A DNA stretch of 64,000 bases from JAVJRN01 sp040218415 (GTDB lineage Bacteria; Bacteroidota; Bacteroidia; Cytophagales; Cyclobacteriaceae): contig JAVJRN010000081.1 of the NCBI GenBank assembly GCA_040218415.1, positions 326,975 through 390,974 of the forward strand. Reading direction: 5' to 3'. The position numbers and the translations under genes were made by a program. The notes beneath the pieces are model-generated. The model ran no database searches and was not told the origin of the DNA. It worked only from the letters and a program-made list of their open reading frames with translations. This document shows positions 25,701 to 34,137 of this stretch, piece after piece. Every line of letters starts with the position of its first letter. Position 1 is the first letter of the stretch.

Positions 25701-27723
25701 AAGTTCATCAACCTGGACACAGGTATCCAATAAACAGCTTGTGACTAATCAAACAGAGAATATTGTCTATGATAATCAGCAGAACTTGTGGGATTTTAGA
25801 GAGACTACAAGGCCTGTTGAGGTGAACACTCATGGCACGAATAACGGACTTTCCTATGAGGATTATAGAGTGGTCATTGATGGACTCAACCTAATGGCCA
25901 CTGATAATCCAAATGATCCTTTCTGTAGATTGAATACCATTAATGCGGTAGTATTCGATAATCAAACAGGAGCGCCCATTAGACCTTTCGGTTTTACAGG
26001 TCCTGATATCAGTAATCGTTTGGTATGCGGGGTATTGCCTCAAATGATACATAATTTTACTGAGGCAGATGTGCTGGGACCAAATAGATATTTGGATAGT
26101 CTGATTTCTCTTGTTGAAAACGGCACAAGTCTTTTGATTTTTTCTTTAGACTCTGTAGCATTCTCTAATTGGGATGATCAACTTAAAACTTCTCTAACTG
26201 CGATTAGTATTGATCGATCATCGTTGAACGGCTTAGTCGATGGTCAGCCATTGGTCATGCTCGGGAAAAAGGGCTTGAATGCGGGACAGGCTAATGTTCT
26301 GATTAGCGATGGAACCACTATTCCACGAAAGCAGCAAGCATTAAGATTTGTGAATGAAGTTGTTTCTAAATTTTCACAAGGCAACATGACTTCAGAACTC
26401 ATTGGTCCAGCGCTAAGTTGGGAGCGTTTTGACTTTAATGTCACTCAGGAATCGGCGGATATTAGTGGGTTTAATGTTTTGGGCATCAATAACTTAGGTC
26501 AAGAGACTGTGCTACAAGCCGTGAATCGAATAGGAGATAGCGATTTAAGCACGATCAATGCGGATATTTATCCCTATTTAAAATTAAGATGGTTTTCTTC
26601 TGACTTTCAAGATCAAACAGCTCCGCAACTCAATGGCTGGTCAGTGACCTACCAAAGTCCACCGGAAGGTATTTTAAAATCTGCGAATATTGAATCGGAG
26701 AGCTTACAGGAAGGCGCTATTTTTAATCGTCAATTTCAATTTTTAAATATTGGAGAGGTAAGCTTTGAAGACTCTATCCGAGTTGTTTTAAAAATGACGA
26801 ACATCAATTCAGGAAACAACCTTTCGGATACGTTAAAATATGCAGCATCTAATCCTGGAGACACCACATTTATTGAGACGAATTTTAACACAGTGGGTCA
26901 AGCGCAAGAAAACAATCTTTTGATTACCGTAGATGCGACCACTTCAGAGCAGTACACGATCAATAATACCATTTCTTTTCCTAAAATATTGGAGGTTATT
27001 CCTGATCAAACCAATCCAGTACTTGATGTGACTTTTGACGGAAATTATATTCTCGCAGGTGATATTGTATCTCCTAGTCCTTTGATTGAAATAAAAGTAA
27101 AAGATGAAAATGAATTTCTCGTGAACGACGACACCAGTGGGGTAAATATAAGTTTACGATTGCCATGCGAAGGTTGCGAGTATGAACGAGTACCATTTGC
27201 AAGTAACAAAGTGACCTATTCAAAGGCCACAAATGATGTTGCATTCAATGTTGAATATAGGCCGGGATCACTCGAAGATGGCGTTTATGGGGTAAGAGTT
27301 CAAGCTGAAGATAAAACAGGAAATCAATCAGGGGCAAAACCTTTTGAAACCACATTTGAAGTGATCAATGAATCGTCAATCAGTCATTTTTATCCATATC
27401 CCAATCCATTTTCTACAAGTATGCGGTTCGTTTTTACCCTTACTGGAGCTGCACTACCTGAGGCTATCAAAGTTCAAATAATGACGGTGAGTGGCAGGGT
27501 AGTTCGAGAAATATCTGCTGCGGAAATCGGTCTTATTAAAATTGGCCATAACATCACCGAGTTTGCTTGGGATGGTAAAGATGAATATGGTGATCAATTA
27601 GCTAATGGCGTTTATTTCTATAAAGTGTTCACGAAAAACACGGGTGAGCCATTTAAGCATTTTGATACAACAGCTGATAGAGCCTTCAAAAATGGTTTTG
27701 GAAAAATCTACCTACTGAGATAG
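22759..27723 (+). CDS. C25 (gingipain-like) cysteine peptidase, PorU-like T9SS protein (PorU2-like)
   Basis: 1654 residues from the ATG at 22759 (a GTG at 22756 is also in frame). Signal peptide to about residue 19 (HSVTAQ). The catalytic pair of family C25 is present: His621 in TFFGHSSS and Cys655 in VNGCNAGEIFG. Several Ig/CARDB-like beta domains follow (about 770-900 and on), and the last 90 residues are a type A sorting-like domain (YPYPNPF...ANGVYFYKV). Core PorU is about 1100-1300 residues, so this is a longer relative. Function: surface peptidase or sortase acting with the overlapping upstream PorV-like barrel; the substrate is unknown. Confidence 0.83.
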   Translation: MNKLYLYISIALLLIHSVTAQNADSWINYNQEYYKIKVAEDGFYRINAAEMQAAGIPISTISSNRYQMYRRGEEISIRVNQSNNIVNYIEFFGERNKGDVDAPLYISNEAQQHQYYNLNSDSSAYFLTWTITNQNGKRISFNSNNDATGLTPESYYFKELLTLQTNNYASGRAFGPGNSLTSAKYDFGEGWSGSSLGKGAKNSFTFPVADAQASGPQPSLEVVVLGRNNLSHQVDFLVGNSGIALLNVGTLSFSGQTNSTFIQSLDWNLFNTSTDLLIDVVATGLENQSERISISAVKLTYPARFEAISSNAAYKLRASSQRLYLRVPTAVPASFEIFDISDPKNPLRLSQNNFSDRFEFVVDPNSNSKTIYAKRNVKTIAELTATTFKEINFQTTDYLILTHPKMRELVNGVDPINEYQNYRSSAIGGGYNVETIEIQNAYNQFGYGDISPLAIRNMVLQGAAGQLENVIIIGKGVTVNNDYYRQSNSTLMHFVPTFGFPGADGLFAVQSIGDTPEVAIGRLNAVSSSQVTAYLNKVKEMEALPYDALWRKHFLQLSGGQTSNELNIFSTYIRDFEQVGESDFLGGRAFNRNKESSAIVEVIDVADRINQGVSLVTFFGHSSSAATDIEIGRVSQPSDGYQNQSKYPVFLVNGCNAGEIFGSTVTFGEDWLLTANLGAVGFVAHADFALSSALKQYSSLFYQYAFADEENFASSIGEIMRLVTAAYFDRYGITQLSQSQLYGMLLQGDPALKVFGADKPDFDINEDFISFEAPEGSNLTGNSASFEMNLNIKNYGKTTKENLEVKVTRTLPDGSIREYTQSINPIKYQDTVRVQITNDTEDQNVGLNSFQIALDPENQISELNEINNISQVEFFLAEGTAIILFPFRDEVISTEDVTFKYQSANFLSTSRDYDLQIDTSAVFNSPYKKDFVNSGDLLLEQSVNMSGLPDSTAVFWRVRYSNFETGEDTSWVNGRFSVIKESSSTWTQVSNKQLVTNQTENIVYDNQQNLWDFRETTRPVEVNTHGTNNGLSYEDYRVVIDGLNLMATDNPNDPFCRLNTINAVVFDNQTGAPIRPFGFTGPDISNRLVCGVLPQMIHNFTEADVLGPNRYLDSLISLVENGTSLLIFSLDSVAFSNWDDQLKTSLTAISIDRSSLNGLVDGQPLVMLGKKGLNAGQANVLISDGTTIPRKQQALRFVNEVVSKFSQGNMTSELIGPALSWERFDFNVTQESADISGFNVLGINNLGQETVLQAVNRIGDSDLSTINADIYPYLKLRWFSSDFQDQTAPQLNGWSVTYQSPPEGILKSANIESESLQEGAIFNRQFQFLNIGEVSFEDSIRVVLKMTNINSGNNLSDTLKYAASNPGDTTFIETNFNTVGQAQENNLLITVDATTSEQYTINNTISFPKILEVIPDQTNPVLDVTFDGNYILAGDIVSPSPLIEIKVKDENEFLVNDDTSGVNISLRLPCEGCEYERVPFASNKVTYSKATNDVAFNVEYRPGSLEDGVYGVRVQAEDKTGNQSGAKPFETTFEVINESSISHFYPYPNPFSTSMRFVFTLTGAALPEAIKVQIMTVSGRVVREISAAEIGLIKIGHNITEFAWDGKDEYGDQLANGVYFYKVFTKNTGEPFKHFDTTADRAFKNGFGKIYLLR

Positions 27724-27745
27724 GTCATTCACCAAACCTTTAGTC

Positions 27746-28042
27746 TTAGAACAGAGATGCTAGTTTCATTGCAATAGCTTTATCGCCATCCACTTTCATT
27801 TTCCCGGTCATAAAGGCCATCATTGGATTTAAATCACCAGTTAACAACTTTTCAAAGTTATCTAAGGTCATTTTCAAGGTACACGGCGCTTCACTTAGCT
27901 CATTAGTAACGATGGTTGGACTTTGGGTGTCATCAAGATGAATAATGCCCTCATCAAATTTGAAATTGATTACGGCATTCACTTTACCTTCGTTTTTGGC
28001 GGCTAAGCGGCTTACTTTGCCTGTTGCTTCTTCTAATGTCAT
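27746..28042 (-). CDS. SCP2 sterol-carrier-like protein
   Basis: 98 residues, a complete SCP2 lipid-binding domain: AVINFKFDEGIIHLDD, CTLKMTLDNFEKLLTGDLNPMMAFMTGKMKVDGD, and KLASLF end. It should be a small cytosolic lipid-binding or transfer protein; ligand unknown. It starts 9 bp after the stop of the glutaminyl cyclase gene, so they are probably cotranscribed. Convergent with the PorU-like gene, 22 bp apart. Confidence 0.9.
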   Translation of the reverse strand: MTLEEATGKVSRLAAKNEGKVNAVINFKFDEGIIHLDDTQSPTIVTNELSEAPCTLKMTLDNFEKLLTGDLNPMMAFMTGKMKVDGDKAIAMKLASLF

Positions 28043-28051
28043 TTTAGGTTT

Positions 28052-29110
28052 TTATTTTTTGATAAATTCTAACTCAAATAAATTTGGCCAAAGCTTTCCG
28101 GTAACGAAAAAAGAATTGGTTTTTGGATTGTGTGCGATCCCGTTGAGTACATCTTCAGACCCATTTGTGTCCGACAATAAGCCTGTCATATCTATTTTCT
28201 CAAGAACTTTTCCTGTCATAGGGTCTATGGCAAGGATAAAATCCTTAAACCAGATGTTCGCATATAATTTACCGTTGGCAAACTCAAGTTCATTCAATTC
28301 ATCATAGGATTTTTCATGATCATAAACTTGAATTTGTCCTATTTCTGAAAAGTCTCTGGGATCGATTAACCGAATAATTTCACTACCATCACTCACCAAT
28401 AATGTGTCTCCCATGGTTGTGATTCCCCATCCCTGATGTGGATATCTGAATTCCCCGAGCAAGTTGAAACCAAGGTCGTATTTGAATCCTATTTCTGTGG
28501 TATAAGTCAAATAGAAGATTTGCTTATTCCATACGGTACTCCCTTCTCCAAAGTATTTTCTGGCCAGCGCTTTCGATTGAAAAGGTTCACCAGTCTCTAC
28601 ATTTATCTTAAAAAGGCTTGATTCCCCATTTTGCCCTGTACTTTCAAACAAGGTATCTTGATTAAAAAAAAGTCCTTGTGTAAAGCTTTCTCTATTGTGC
28701 GGAAAAGTTCTTAGTATGTTATAGGTGTATTCTTTCGGAGGGGCATTCGATAAAATGGTGAATTTTGGATAATGTGTCTCTTTTTTTCCATTTAGAAATA
28801 CAGAGACACGAATTTTTTGCTTACCTACCTTCTTAGCCAATGATGTCCATTGAAATTCGTTGGTTAAATAGGACGAAGAAAATGCGTCTTCGTAGACCAC
28901 CACCGAGTCTATTGGGTTTTTACTTTCTATTTGAAACCGAATATCTTCCCCAAAAACAAATTCTGCGTTTCTAGCAGGAAGCGTCAATTTAGTTTGCTTG
29001 ATAATTCTGGGTGAATCATTGCCATCCTCCGAATCCTCAGTTTCGTTTTCATTGCCACAAGACATTAAAAGCAAAAAGGGCATTAATAAAAAATACATGT
29101 ATTTACTCAC
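28052..29110 (-). CDS. Glutaminyl-peptide cyclotransferase (glutamine cyclotransferase) lipoprotein
   Basis: 352 residues. A lipoprotein signal peptide ends at the lipobox LLMSC (Cys18). Residues about 30-120 are an Ig-like beta domain; residues 125-350 are the glutamine cyclotransferase beta-propeller, with TFPHNRESFTQGLFF, STGQNGESSLFKIN, PHQGWGITTMGDTLLVSDGS, ELEFANGKLYANIW and DVLNGIAHNP. The plant-type enzyme converts N-terminal Gln to pyroglutamate. Here it acts at the cell envelope, where it could cap exported proteins whose signal peptides are cut before Gln, a pattern frequent in this window (for example ...AQ and QQ mature starts). That link is an inference. Confidence 0.9.
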   Translation of the reverse strand: MSKYMYFLLMPFLLLMSCGNENETEDSEDGNDSPRIIKQTKLTLPARNAEFVFGEDIRFQIESKNPIDSVVVYEDAFSSSYLTNEFQWTSLAKKVGKQKIRVSVFLNGKKETHYPKFTILSNAPPKEYTYNILRTFPHNRESFTQGLFFNQDTLFESTGQNGESSLFKINVETGEPFQSKALARKYFGEGSTVWNKQIFYLTYTTEIGFKYDLGFNLLGEFRYPHQGWGITTMGDTLLVSDGSEIIRLIDPRDFSEIGQIQVYDHEKSYDELNELEFANGKLYANIWFKDFILAIDPMTGKVLEKIDMTGLLSDTNGSEDVLNGIAHNPKTNSFFVTGKLWPNLFELEFIKK

Positions 29111-29174
29111 GCTTCAAAAGTAAGAGAATTAAGCGAATCCAATGCCCAAATATTGAGCAGAAATAAGTTGAGCT

Positions 29175-30434
29175 TTATCTGGGCGCTTTCGGCGCAATAG
29201 TGGACTTCATCAACATAGGCACGGATAGACCTTGATAGAGTACAGAGCAAACCACAACAATGTAAGTCATGGTAATAATAATATCCTTACCATGAAACTC
29301 TGTCAGTGAGAGCGATAAGGCTATGGGTAATCCACCTCTAATTGCTCCCCATGTAAGCACTGGTATTGTATTTGGCTCAAAAGTGCGCTTGACTGACATG
29401 AGCTTTATCGGAATATATACACTCAGCCAACGACCAAATAGCACAATATTTACAGCGAAGAATCCTGCGGCAAAGTGGTCTAGTCTTGGGGTGATTACAA
29501 GCATTTCTAAACCTACGAGAACAAATAGCATGGCTGCCAGCGTTTCTTCAATAAGGTTCCAAAACTTAAATACATAATCCCCTGCAGCAGACGTTACATG
29601 GTCTCCACGGCCTTCGTTACCAATCACAAGTCCCATTACCACGGCTGCTTGTTTTGATGAGACATGGATAAAATCGGCAAGAAAAGAGCCTACCATTACG
29701 ACAGCCAGAGTGATTAAAATTTCTACTTGTACTGCGTCATTATCCACATATTTCAATAAGCGATAACCAATATATCCTAAGAATAAACCAATGAAAATAC
29801 CGCCACCAATGTCAGCTCCGATAATATAGATGGTCTCAAATATTGTCAATGAGTGATCTTCACCGGCGTGGGCAATATCTAATAAGGTCAAAGCCAAAAC
29901 CACTGCGACTCCATCGTTAAAAAGTGATTCTCCGGCGATCTTTATTTCAAGATCTTTAGCCATTTTGAATCGTTTGATAGTTTTAGTTACTGCGATTGGA
30001 TCCGTGGGGGAGATTAAAGCACCAAATACCAAACAGTAGAGAAAGTGTAATTCAATGCCAACTAAGTAGTTGAGCATAAAATAAACTAGCGTACCAATTA
30101 CAGCGGTCGATATTAGTACGCCTGTAGTGGCGAGCACTAATACCGGTGTTCTTTGCTGTGCTAATTTTTTGAAGTCAATTTGTAGTGCTCCCGAGAAGAG
30201 CATAAAACTTAGCACTACCTGATAGAGCACCTCTGGGTAATCATATTCTTCAAGTTCTGCCTTTCCTATCTGAAGACTAGGAAAAAATTGTCCGGCAATA
30301 AGCAGAATTACAGAAAGTAAAATCGCCAAAATCATCAAACCTATAGATGACGGCAGCTTAAGAACAAACGTATTAATGAAAATGAATAGACCCGCAAAGA
30401 AAATAAAGAGGGCAATAATGTCGAATACATGCAT
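29175..30434 (-). CDS. Na+/H+ antiporter, CPA1 family
   Basis: 419 residues, about 12 transmembrane helices. CPA1 motifs: SPTDPIAV (142-149) and ESLFNDGVAVVL (169-180), the ion-binding helix with the essential Asp174. A further conserved GLVIGNEGRGDH and a TWGAIRGGLPIAL helix are present. It exchanges sodium (or potassium) for protons across the inner membrane. No C-terminal regulatory domain is visible, so it is of NhaP-like short form. Minus-strand TATTTTTG at 30470-30477 is a -7 promoter candidate 36 bp upstream of the ATG. Confidence 0.92.
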   Translation of the reverse strand: MHVFDIIALFIFFAGLFIFINTFVLKLPSSIGLMILAILLSVILLIAGQFFPSLQIGKAELEEYDYPEVLYQVVLSFMLFSGALQIDFKKLAQQRTPVLVLATTGVLISTAVIGTLVYFMLNYLVGIELHFLYCLVFGALISPTDPIAVTKTIKRFKMAKDLEIKIAGESLFNDGVAVVLALTLLDIAHAGEDHSLTIFETIYIIGADIGGGIFIGLFLGYIGYRLLKYVDNDAVQVEILITLAVVMVGSFLADFIHVSSKQAAVVMGLVIGNEGRGDHVTSAAGDYVFKFWNLIEETLAAMLFVLVGLEMLVITPRLDHFAAGFFAVNIVLFGRWLSVYIPIKLMSVKRTFEPNTIPVLTWGAIRGGLPIALSLSLTEFHGKDIIITMTYIVVVCSVLYQGLSVPMLMKSTIAPKAPR

Positions 30435-30771
30435 AACCTGAAGCCAATAAGTTTTTAGGCATTTAAACCCAAAAATATTCTATAAAACTTTATTAATTGC
30501 CAGTATCGATAGTCAAATTATCAATGTTTCTCATTTTTGATGAGCGATGGCTGTTTGGTAGTTTACATTAATAACAATTAGGTACTTTCACGAATATAGT
30601 TTTTTTTAAGTATTGCACCAAATGACCAACTTAATGACCTATTTATCAATTAAATACGCAAGTTATTAGCCTTTGAGCATTGAAAAACTCTTTGACTAAG
30701 CTATGAATAAAAAACTTTATTTTTAGGTTGGCGATTATAAGTTTATCGTCTTTGTAATTTGCAGCATCCTC
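30435..30771. other. 337-bp divergent intergenic region
   Basis: AT-rich, with no ORF or RNA gene that I can support. On the minus strand it holds a TATTTTTG -7 candidate (30470-30477) for the antiporter; the plus-strand promoter for the DinB operon must also be here, but I see only a partial match, TAATTTG near 30750. Confidence 0.5.
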
Positions 30772-31305
30772 ATGAACAATAACTTAAAGAACATATTTGA
30801 ATTACTTGAACTGGAAAGAGCAAGTATCTTTGAATTACTCCAAAAGGTGCCAGCTGAATTTTTGCAGCAATGCCCAGACGAAAATAGTTGGTCAGTCATT
30901 CAAATAATTGACCACATGTTGCAAGTTGAGCGAGCTTCGCTGACTTATCTGAAGAAAAAAATAAAGGCTGGTGCTGATGTGCCGGAAGCCTCCTTTTCAA
31001 GTAAAATTAGAACCTTTCTATTGATTAGTTTTCTGCATTCTCCAATGAAATTTAAAGCGCCGGAAAGTCTTAAAACACCTGTGAATGACAAGGAATTAGG
31101 AGAGATGCTACACATATGGAATGCGGTTCGTAAAGATTTGATCAAATTTTTGGAAGTATTTCCAGAGGATCTTTTAGGTAAAGCGATCTTCAAGCATCCA
31201 GTGTCAGGAAGAATCAAGATGGATCAAACCCTTCAGTTTTTTCGTGCGCATCAGGCACACCATCTTCATCAAATTCAAAGAACTTTAAAAAAGATTAATG
31301 GGTGA
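30772..31305 (+). CDS. DinB-superfamily protein
   Basis: 177 residues forming a four-helix DinB/YfiT-type bundle. The metal-binding histidines are seen in SVIQIIDHMLQVE and in the C-terminal FRAHQAHHLHQI. Members bind Zn or Ni and often use bacillithiol or mycothiol; the reaction here is unknown. First gene of a five-gene operon with an ABC transporter: it overlaps the ATPase gene by 8 bp. Confidence 0.85.
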   Translation: MNNNLKNIFELLELERASIFELLQKVPAEFLQQCPDENSWSVIQIIDHMLQVERASLTYLKKKIKAGADVPEASFSSKIRTFLLISFLHSPMKFKAPESLKTPVNDKELGEMLHIWNAVRKDLIKFLEVFPEDLLGKAIFKHPVSGRIKMDQTLQFFRAHQAHHLHQIQRTLKKING

Positions 31306-31936
31306 CCCAATTATTCAATATCGCGGATTGTTTCATCAATATACAAAAGCCAACAAAATTGAATTTGTAGATAATGAAATCATGAGCGGTGATCATACCC
31401 TTCTGCTTGGATCTTCGGGTAAAGGAAAAACCACTTTGCTCCATATGTTTGCAGGTCTGCTGCCAATTACTCACGGAGAATTAGTGGTACTCGAAAAAAA
31501 AATGAATCAAATGAGCAGCCACGAACTGGATCGTTTTAGGGGAAATAATTTTGGTTTGATTTTCCAACAGGCGCATTTGATTAAATCATTGACCGTTCTG
31601 GAAAATTTGCAAGCAGCAAGTTTTTTCGGGAAGTCAAAAAGAAGCGGTGAAAGTCTGAAAAGTTTGTTAAAAGCATTGGATGTGGAAGAAGTGACTGATA
31701 AAAAAGTGACAGAAATAAGTCAAGGTCAAGCACAAAGGGTGGCCATTGCCAGGGCATTGGTTAATGAACCCAAGATTATTTTTTGTGATGAACCTACAGC
31801 AAGTCTCGACGATCATAGCTGCAACTTAGTGGTGAATTTATTGAAGTCGCAAGCTGCATTATGCGAGGCTACACTGATCATTGCAACGCATGATCATAGA
31901 ATTAAATCGGAATTTCACAAACAGATTGAGCTATGA
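31298..31936 (+). CDS. ABC transporter ATP-binding protein (LolD/MacB type)
   Basis: 212 residues: Walker A GSSGKGKTT (38-46), signature ISQGQAQR (a divergent form of LSGGQ with SQ for SG), Walker B IIFCDEPTASLD and switch His in ATHDHR. The size and the partner fit the LolD/MacB mechanotransmission group rather than importers. It overlaps the DinB gene by 8 bp and the permease gene by 4 bp, so all are translated from one mRNA. Confidence 0.92.
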   Translation: MGDPIIQYRGLFHQYTKANKIEFVDNEIMSGDHTLLLGSSGKGKTTLLHMFAGLLPITHGELVVLEKKMNQMSSHELDRFRGNNFGLIFQQAHLIKSLTVLENLQAASFFGKSKRSGESLKSLLKALDVEEVTDKKVTEISQGQAQRVAIARALVNEPKIIFCDEPTASLDDHSCNLVVNLLKSQAALCEATLIIATHDHRIKSEFHKQIEL

Positions 31937-33162
31937 ATGTTCCTTTTTTAAGTTTCAAAAGTTTGATTTCAAAGCCTTTGACGAGTGTTTTGAGTTGGTT
32001 ACTATTAACTTTTGGGGTGTGTATTGTTTCATTAATTCTACTGGTATCAAGTCAATTGAAATCAGAGATAAACAAGAATGCGGCAGGCATTGATATGGTC
32101 GTAGGGTCGAAAGGCAGTCCACTTCAAATCATTCTTTCCTCTATCTTTCATGTGGATTTCCCCACCGGCAACATATCCTTAAAGCAGGCCGATCAATTAT
32201 CAAAAAATAGATATATCACCAATGCTGTTCCGCTATCTTTAGGAGATAGCTATAGAGGTTATCGGATAGTAGGTACAACATTGAAATATGCTGAATTGTA
32301 TGAAGCTACATTAAATAAAGGAGATTGGTTCGATCAAGATCTTGAAGCTGTCATTGGCGCTGATGTGGCTAATGAAATCGGTCTCAGTCTTGGCGATGAG
32401 TTTGCAAGCCAGCACGGCTTGGATGAGGCTGGCGATGATCATGGACACCACGACTTTAGGGTAGTGGGCATTATGCAAGCGACCAATACCGTTTTAGATC
32501 GACTCATATTGGTTTCAACAAAGAGTGTATGGTTAGTTCATGAACACGAAGAGGAGCACCATACTTCCGACTCAACCGTAAATCTGGCACGGCTTAATTT
32601 GGAAGTAACAAAAGATCAATTAGAAAATGAAGCAATTACCTCCCTACTTTTAACCTACAAATCTCCAATGGCTGCTGTCATGTTGCCAAGAACGATCAAT
32701 TCAATGGTTGATTTGCAAGCAGCATCTCCAGCATTTGAAACCGCAAGACTTTTTAATATTATCGGTGCTGGGGTACAGGTACTCAATATCTTGGGTGTTG
32801 TGGTTGTCGTTATTTCTGGCATCAGCATATTTATTGCGTTGTTAAACTCATTGAAGGAACGTAAATATGAGATTGCCATTATGCGTTCGATGGGAGCGAG
32901 CCAAACCGTAATATTTTTACACATTATTTATGAGGGATTGTTTCTGGCAATCATCGGTGCTGTATCTGGCTTGGTAGTTGCACATTTAGGTCTGGGTTAT
33001 TTAGGAAAAGTAGTGGAAGGCATGCGGACAGAAATGTTCATATTTTTACCTGAGGAATTGTATGTGATGCTTGGAGCTATTGGGATTGGCCTTGTCGCAT
33101 CGATTATTCCTGCGGTCATAGCGTTGAAAACTGACATTTCTACCACTTTATCCAAAGGGTAA
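31933..33162 (+). CDS. FtsX/MacB-type ABC permease with His-rich periplasmic loop
   Basis: 409 residues: one N-terminal helix (about 17-40), a large periplasmic domain (about 45-270) and three C-terminal helices (about 275-400) with the FtsX motif LNSLKERKYEIAIMRSMGAS. The periplasmic domain has two His/acid-rich stretches, DEAGDDHGHHDF and VHEHEEEHHTSD (about residues 163-215), suggesting metal binding. With the upstream ATPase it should form a MacB-like mechanotransmission complex. The context with a DUF3299-like protein and a lipoprotein points to an envelope function, possibly metal-related. Confidence 0.88.
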   Translation: MNVPFLSFKSLISKPLTSVLSWLLLTFGVCIVSLILLVSSQLKSEINKNAAGIDMVVGSKGSPLQIILSSIFHVDFPTGNISLKQADQLSKNRYITNAVPLSLGDSYRGYRIVGTTLKYAELYEATLNKGDWFDQDLEAVIGADVANEIGLSLGDEFASQHGLDEAGDDHGHHDFRVVGIMQATNTVLDRLILVSTKSVWLVHEHEEEHHTSDSTVNLARLNLEVTKDQLENEAITSLLLTYKSPMAAVMLPRTINSMVDLQAASPAFETARLFNIIGAGVQVLNILGVVVVVISGISIFIALLNSLKERKYEIAIMRSMGASQTVIFLHIIYEGLFLAIIGAVSGLVVAHLGLGYLGKVVEGMRTEMFIFLPEELYVMLGAIGIGLVASIIPAVIALKTDISTTLSKG

Positions 33163-33207
33163 ACCATAACTTTGTAACATCTTTTGAATAATGAAGTATC
33201 TACGAAC

Positions 33208-33651
33208 ATGAAGAAACTAATCATATATAGTCTCATCTTTTTTAATACCGCCGTGATTTATGCCCAAGGTTCGAGTGCCGAAAACTGGAAGACAATGGCC
33301 TTGTTGGAATATGAGAAATCGAAAGATGAGTATGGCGAAATATTCATTCCAAAATTTACACCACCAATACAGGAATTGGAGGGAAAAGAAATTGAGCTTG
33401 CTGGTTATATTATTCCTTTTGAAGGGATGTTTAAACCCGAGCAGCTGATTATTTCCTCTTTACCAATAGCTTCTTGTTTCTTTTGCGGTGGTGCTGGCCC
33501 AGAATCTGTGGCTGAAGTTTACTTGGATAAGCCCGTGCAATACACTGCCAAGAAAGTTAAAGTTGTAGGAAAACTTAGTTTGAACGACTCTGACGTTGAT
33601 CAACTGATGTATATTCTCAAAGATGCAACACTTGAAATATTGGACAACTAG
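33208..33651 (+). CDS. DUF3299-like secreted protein
   Basis: 147 residues from the ATG at 33208, which starts a signal peptide (MKKLIIYSLIFFNTAVIYAQ); an upstream TTG in frame is ignored. The core LEGKEIELAGYIIPFEG...SLPIASCFFCGGAGPESVAEV...KVKVVGKL follows the DUF3299 layout, with CFFC replacing the usual Cys/Pro-rich motif. Secreted or periplasmic. DUF3299 proteins are, as I recall, encoded with MacB-like ABC genes in Proteobacteria, which fits this operon. Two close Cys could bind a metal. Confidence 0.65.
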   Translation: MKKLIIYSLIFFNTAVIYAQGSSAENWKTMALLEYEKSKDEYGEIFIPKFTPPIQELEGKEIELAGYIIPFEGMFKPEQLIISSLPIASCFFCGGAGPESVAEVYLDKPVQYTAKKVKVVGKLSLNDSDVDQLMYILKDATLEILDN

Positions 33652-33679
33652 TCTTTTTAAAACCATAATTCACAAAAAA

Positions 33680-34084
33680 ATGAAATTTTTATATAGTCTA
33701 ATTATCTGCTTATCAGTTATCGCCTGTAGCTCGACTTCCGAAAAGAAAAAGGATGATCTTCCGGCACTCAAAGATGAAGTCATGAAAGTTCATGATGAAG
33801 TGATGCCTAAAATGGGTGCGCTGATGAAAGCAAAAAAGCAACTTCTAAAAAAAGCAGAAACAGAAACAGACAGCCTCAAAACGATGAAATATCTTGAGGT
33901 TTCAGGGCAAATCGAATTGGCCAACGAATCAATGATGGATTGGATGCATAACTACGATCCTAACTTCGATGGGGATGAAGTTGCTATGAAAAATTACCTT
34001 AACGAAAAGAAAAAAAGCATCGACAAAGTTAAAATTGATATGCTCTCCGCTTTATTGGCCAGTGAAGAAGCACTGAAAGAGTAA
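33680..34084 (+). CDS. Small lipoprotein of unknown function
   Basis: 134 residues from the ATG at 33680; the signal peptide ends at lipobox SVIAC (Cys14). The mature part is helical and charged, with a Met/His-rich start (EVMKVHDEVMPKMGALMK) and SMMDWMHNYDP later. I recognise no characterised family. It is the last gene of the DinB-ABC-DUF3299 operon; the Met/His content would suit a copper or zinc link, but this is a guess. A hairpin follows. Confidence 0.65.
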   Translation: MKFLYSLIICLSVIACSSTSEKKKDDLPALKDEVMKVHDEVMPKMGALMKAKKQLLKKAETETDSLKTMKYLEVSGQIELANESMMDWMHNYDPNFDGDEVAMKNYLNEKKKSIDKVKIDMLSALLASEEALKE

Positions 34085-34102
34085 ATGTAAAAAGACAAGG
34101 TG

Positions 34103-34137
34103 AGATAACTACGATAGTTTAACTATCGCAGTTATCT
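34103..34137. terminator. Convergent-end hairpin with the cytochrome c stop codon in its loop
   Basis: AGATAACT-A-CGATAGT, loop TTA, ACTATCG-C-AGTTATCT: 15 pairs with one A/C mismatch. The loop TTA is the complement of the TAA stop of the cytochrome c gene, so the last codons of that gene form one arm. It sits 19 bp after the lipoprotein stop on the plus strand. A T-rich stretch follows on the minus strand (CTTTTTACA). Confidence 0.55.
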
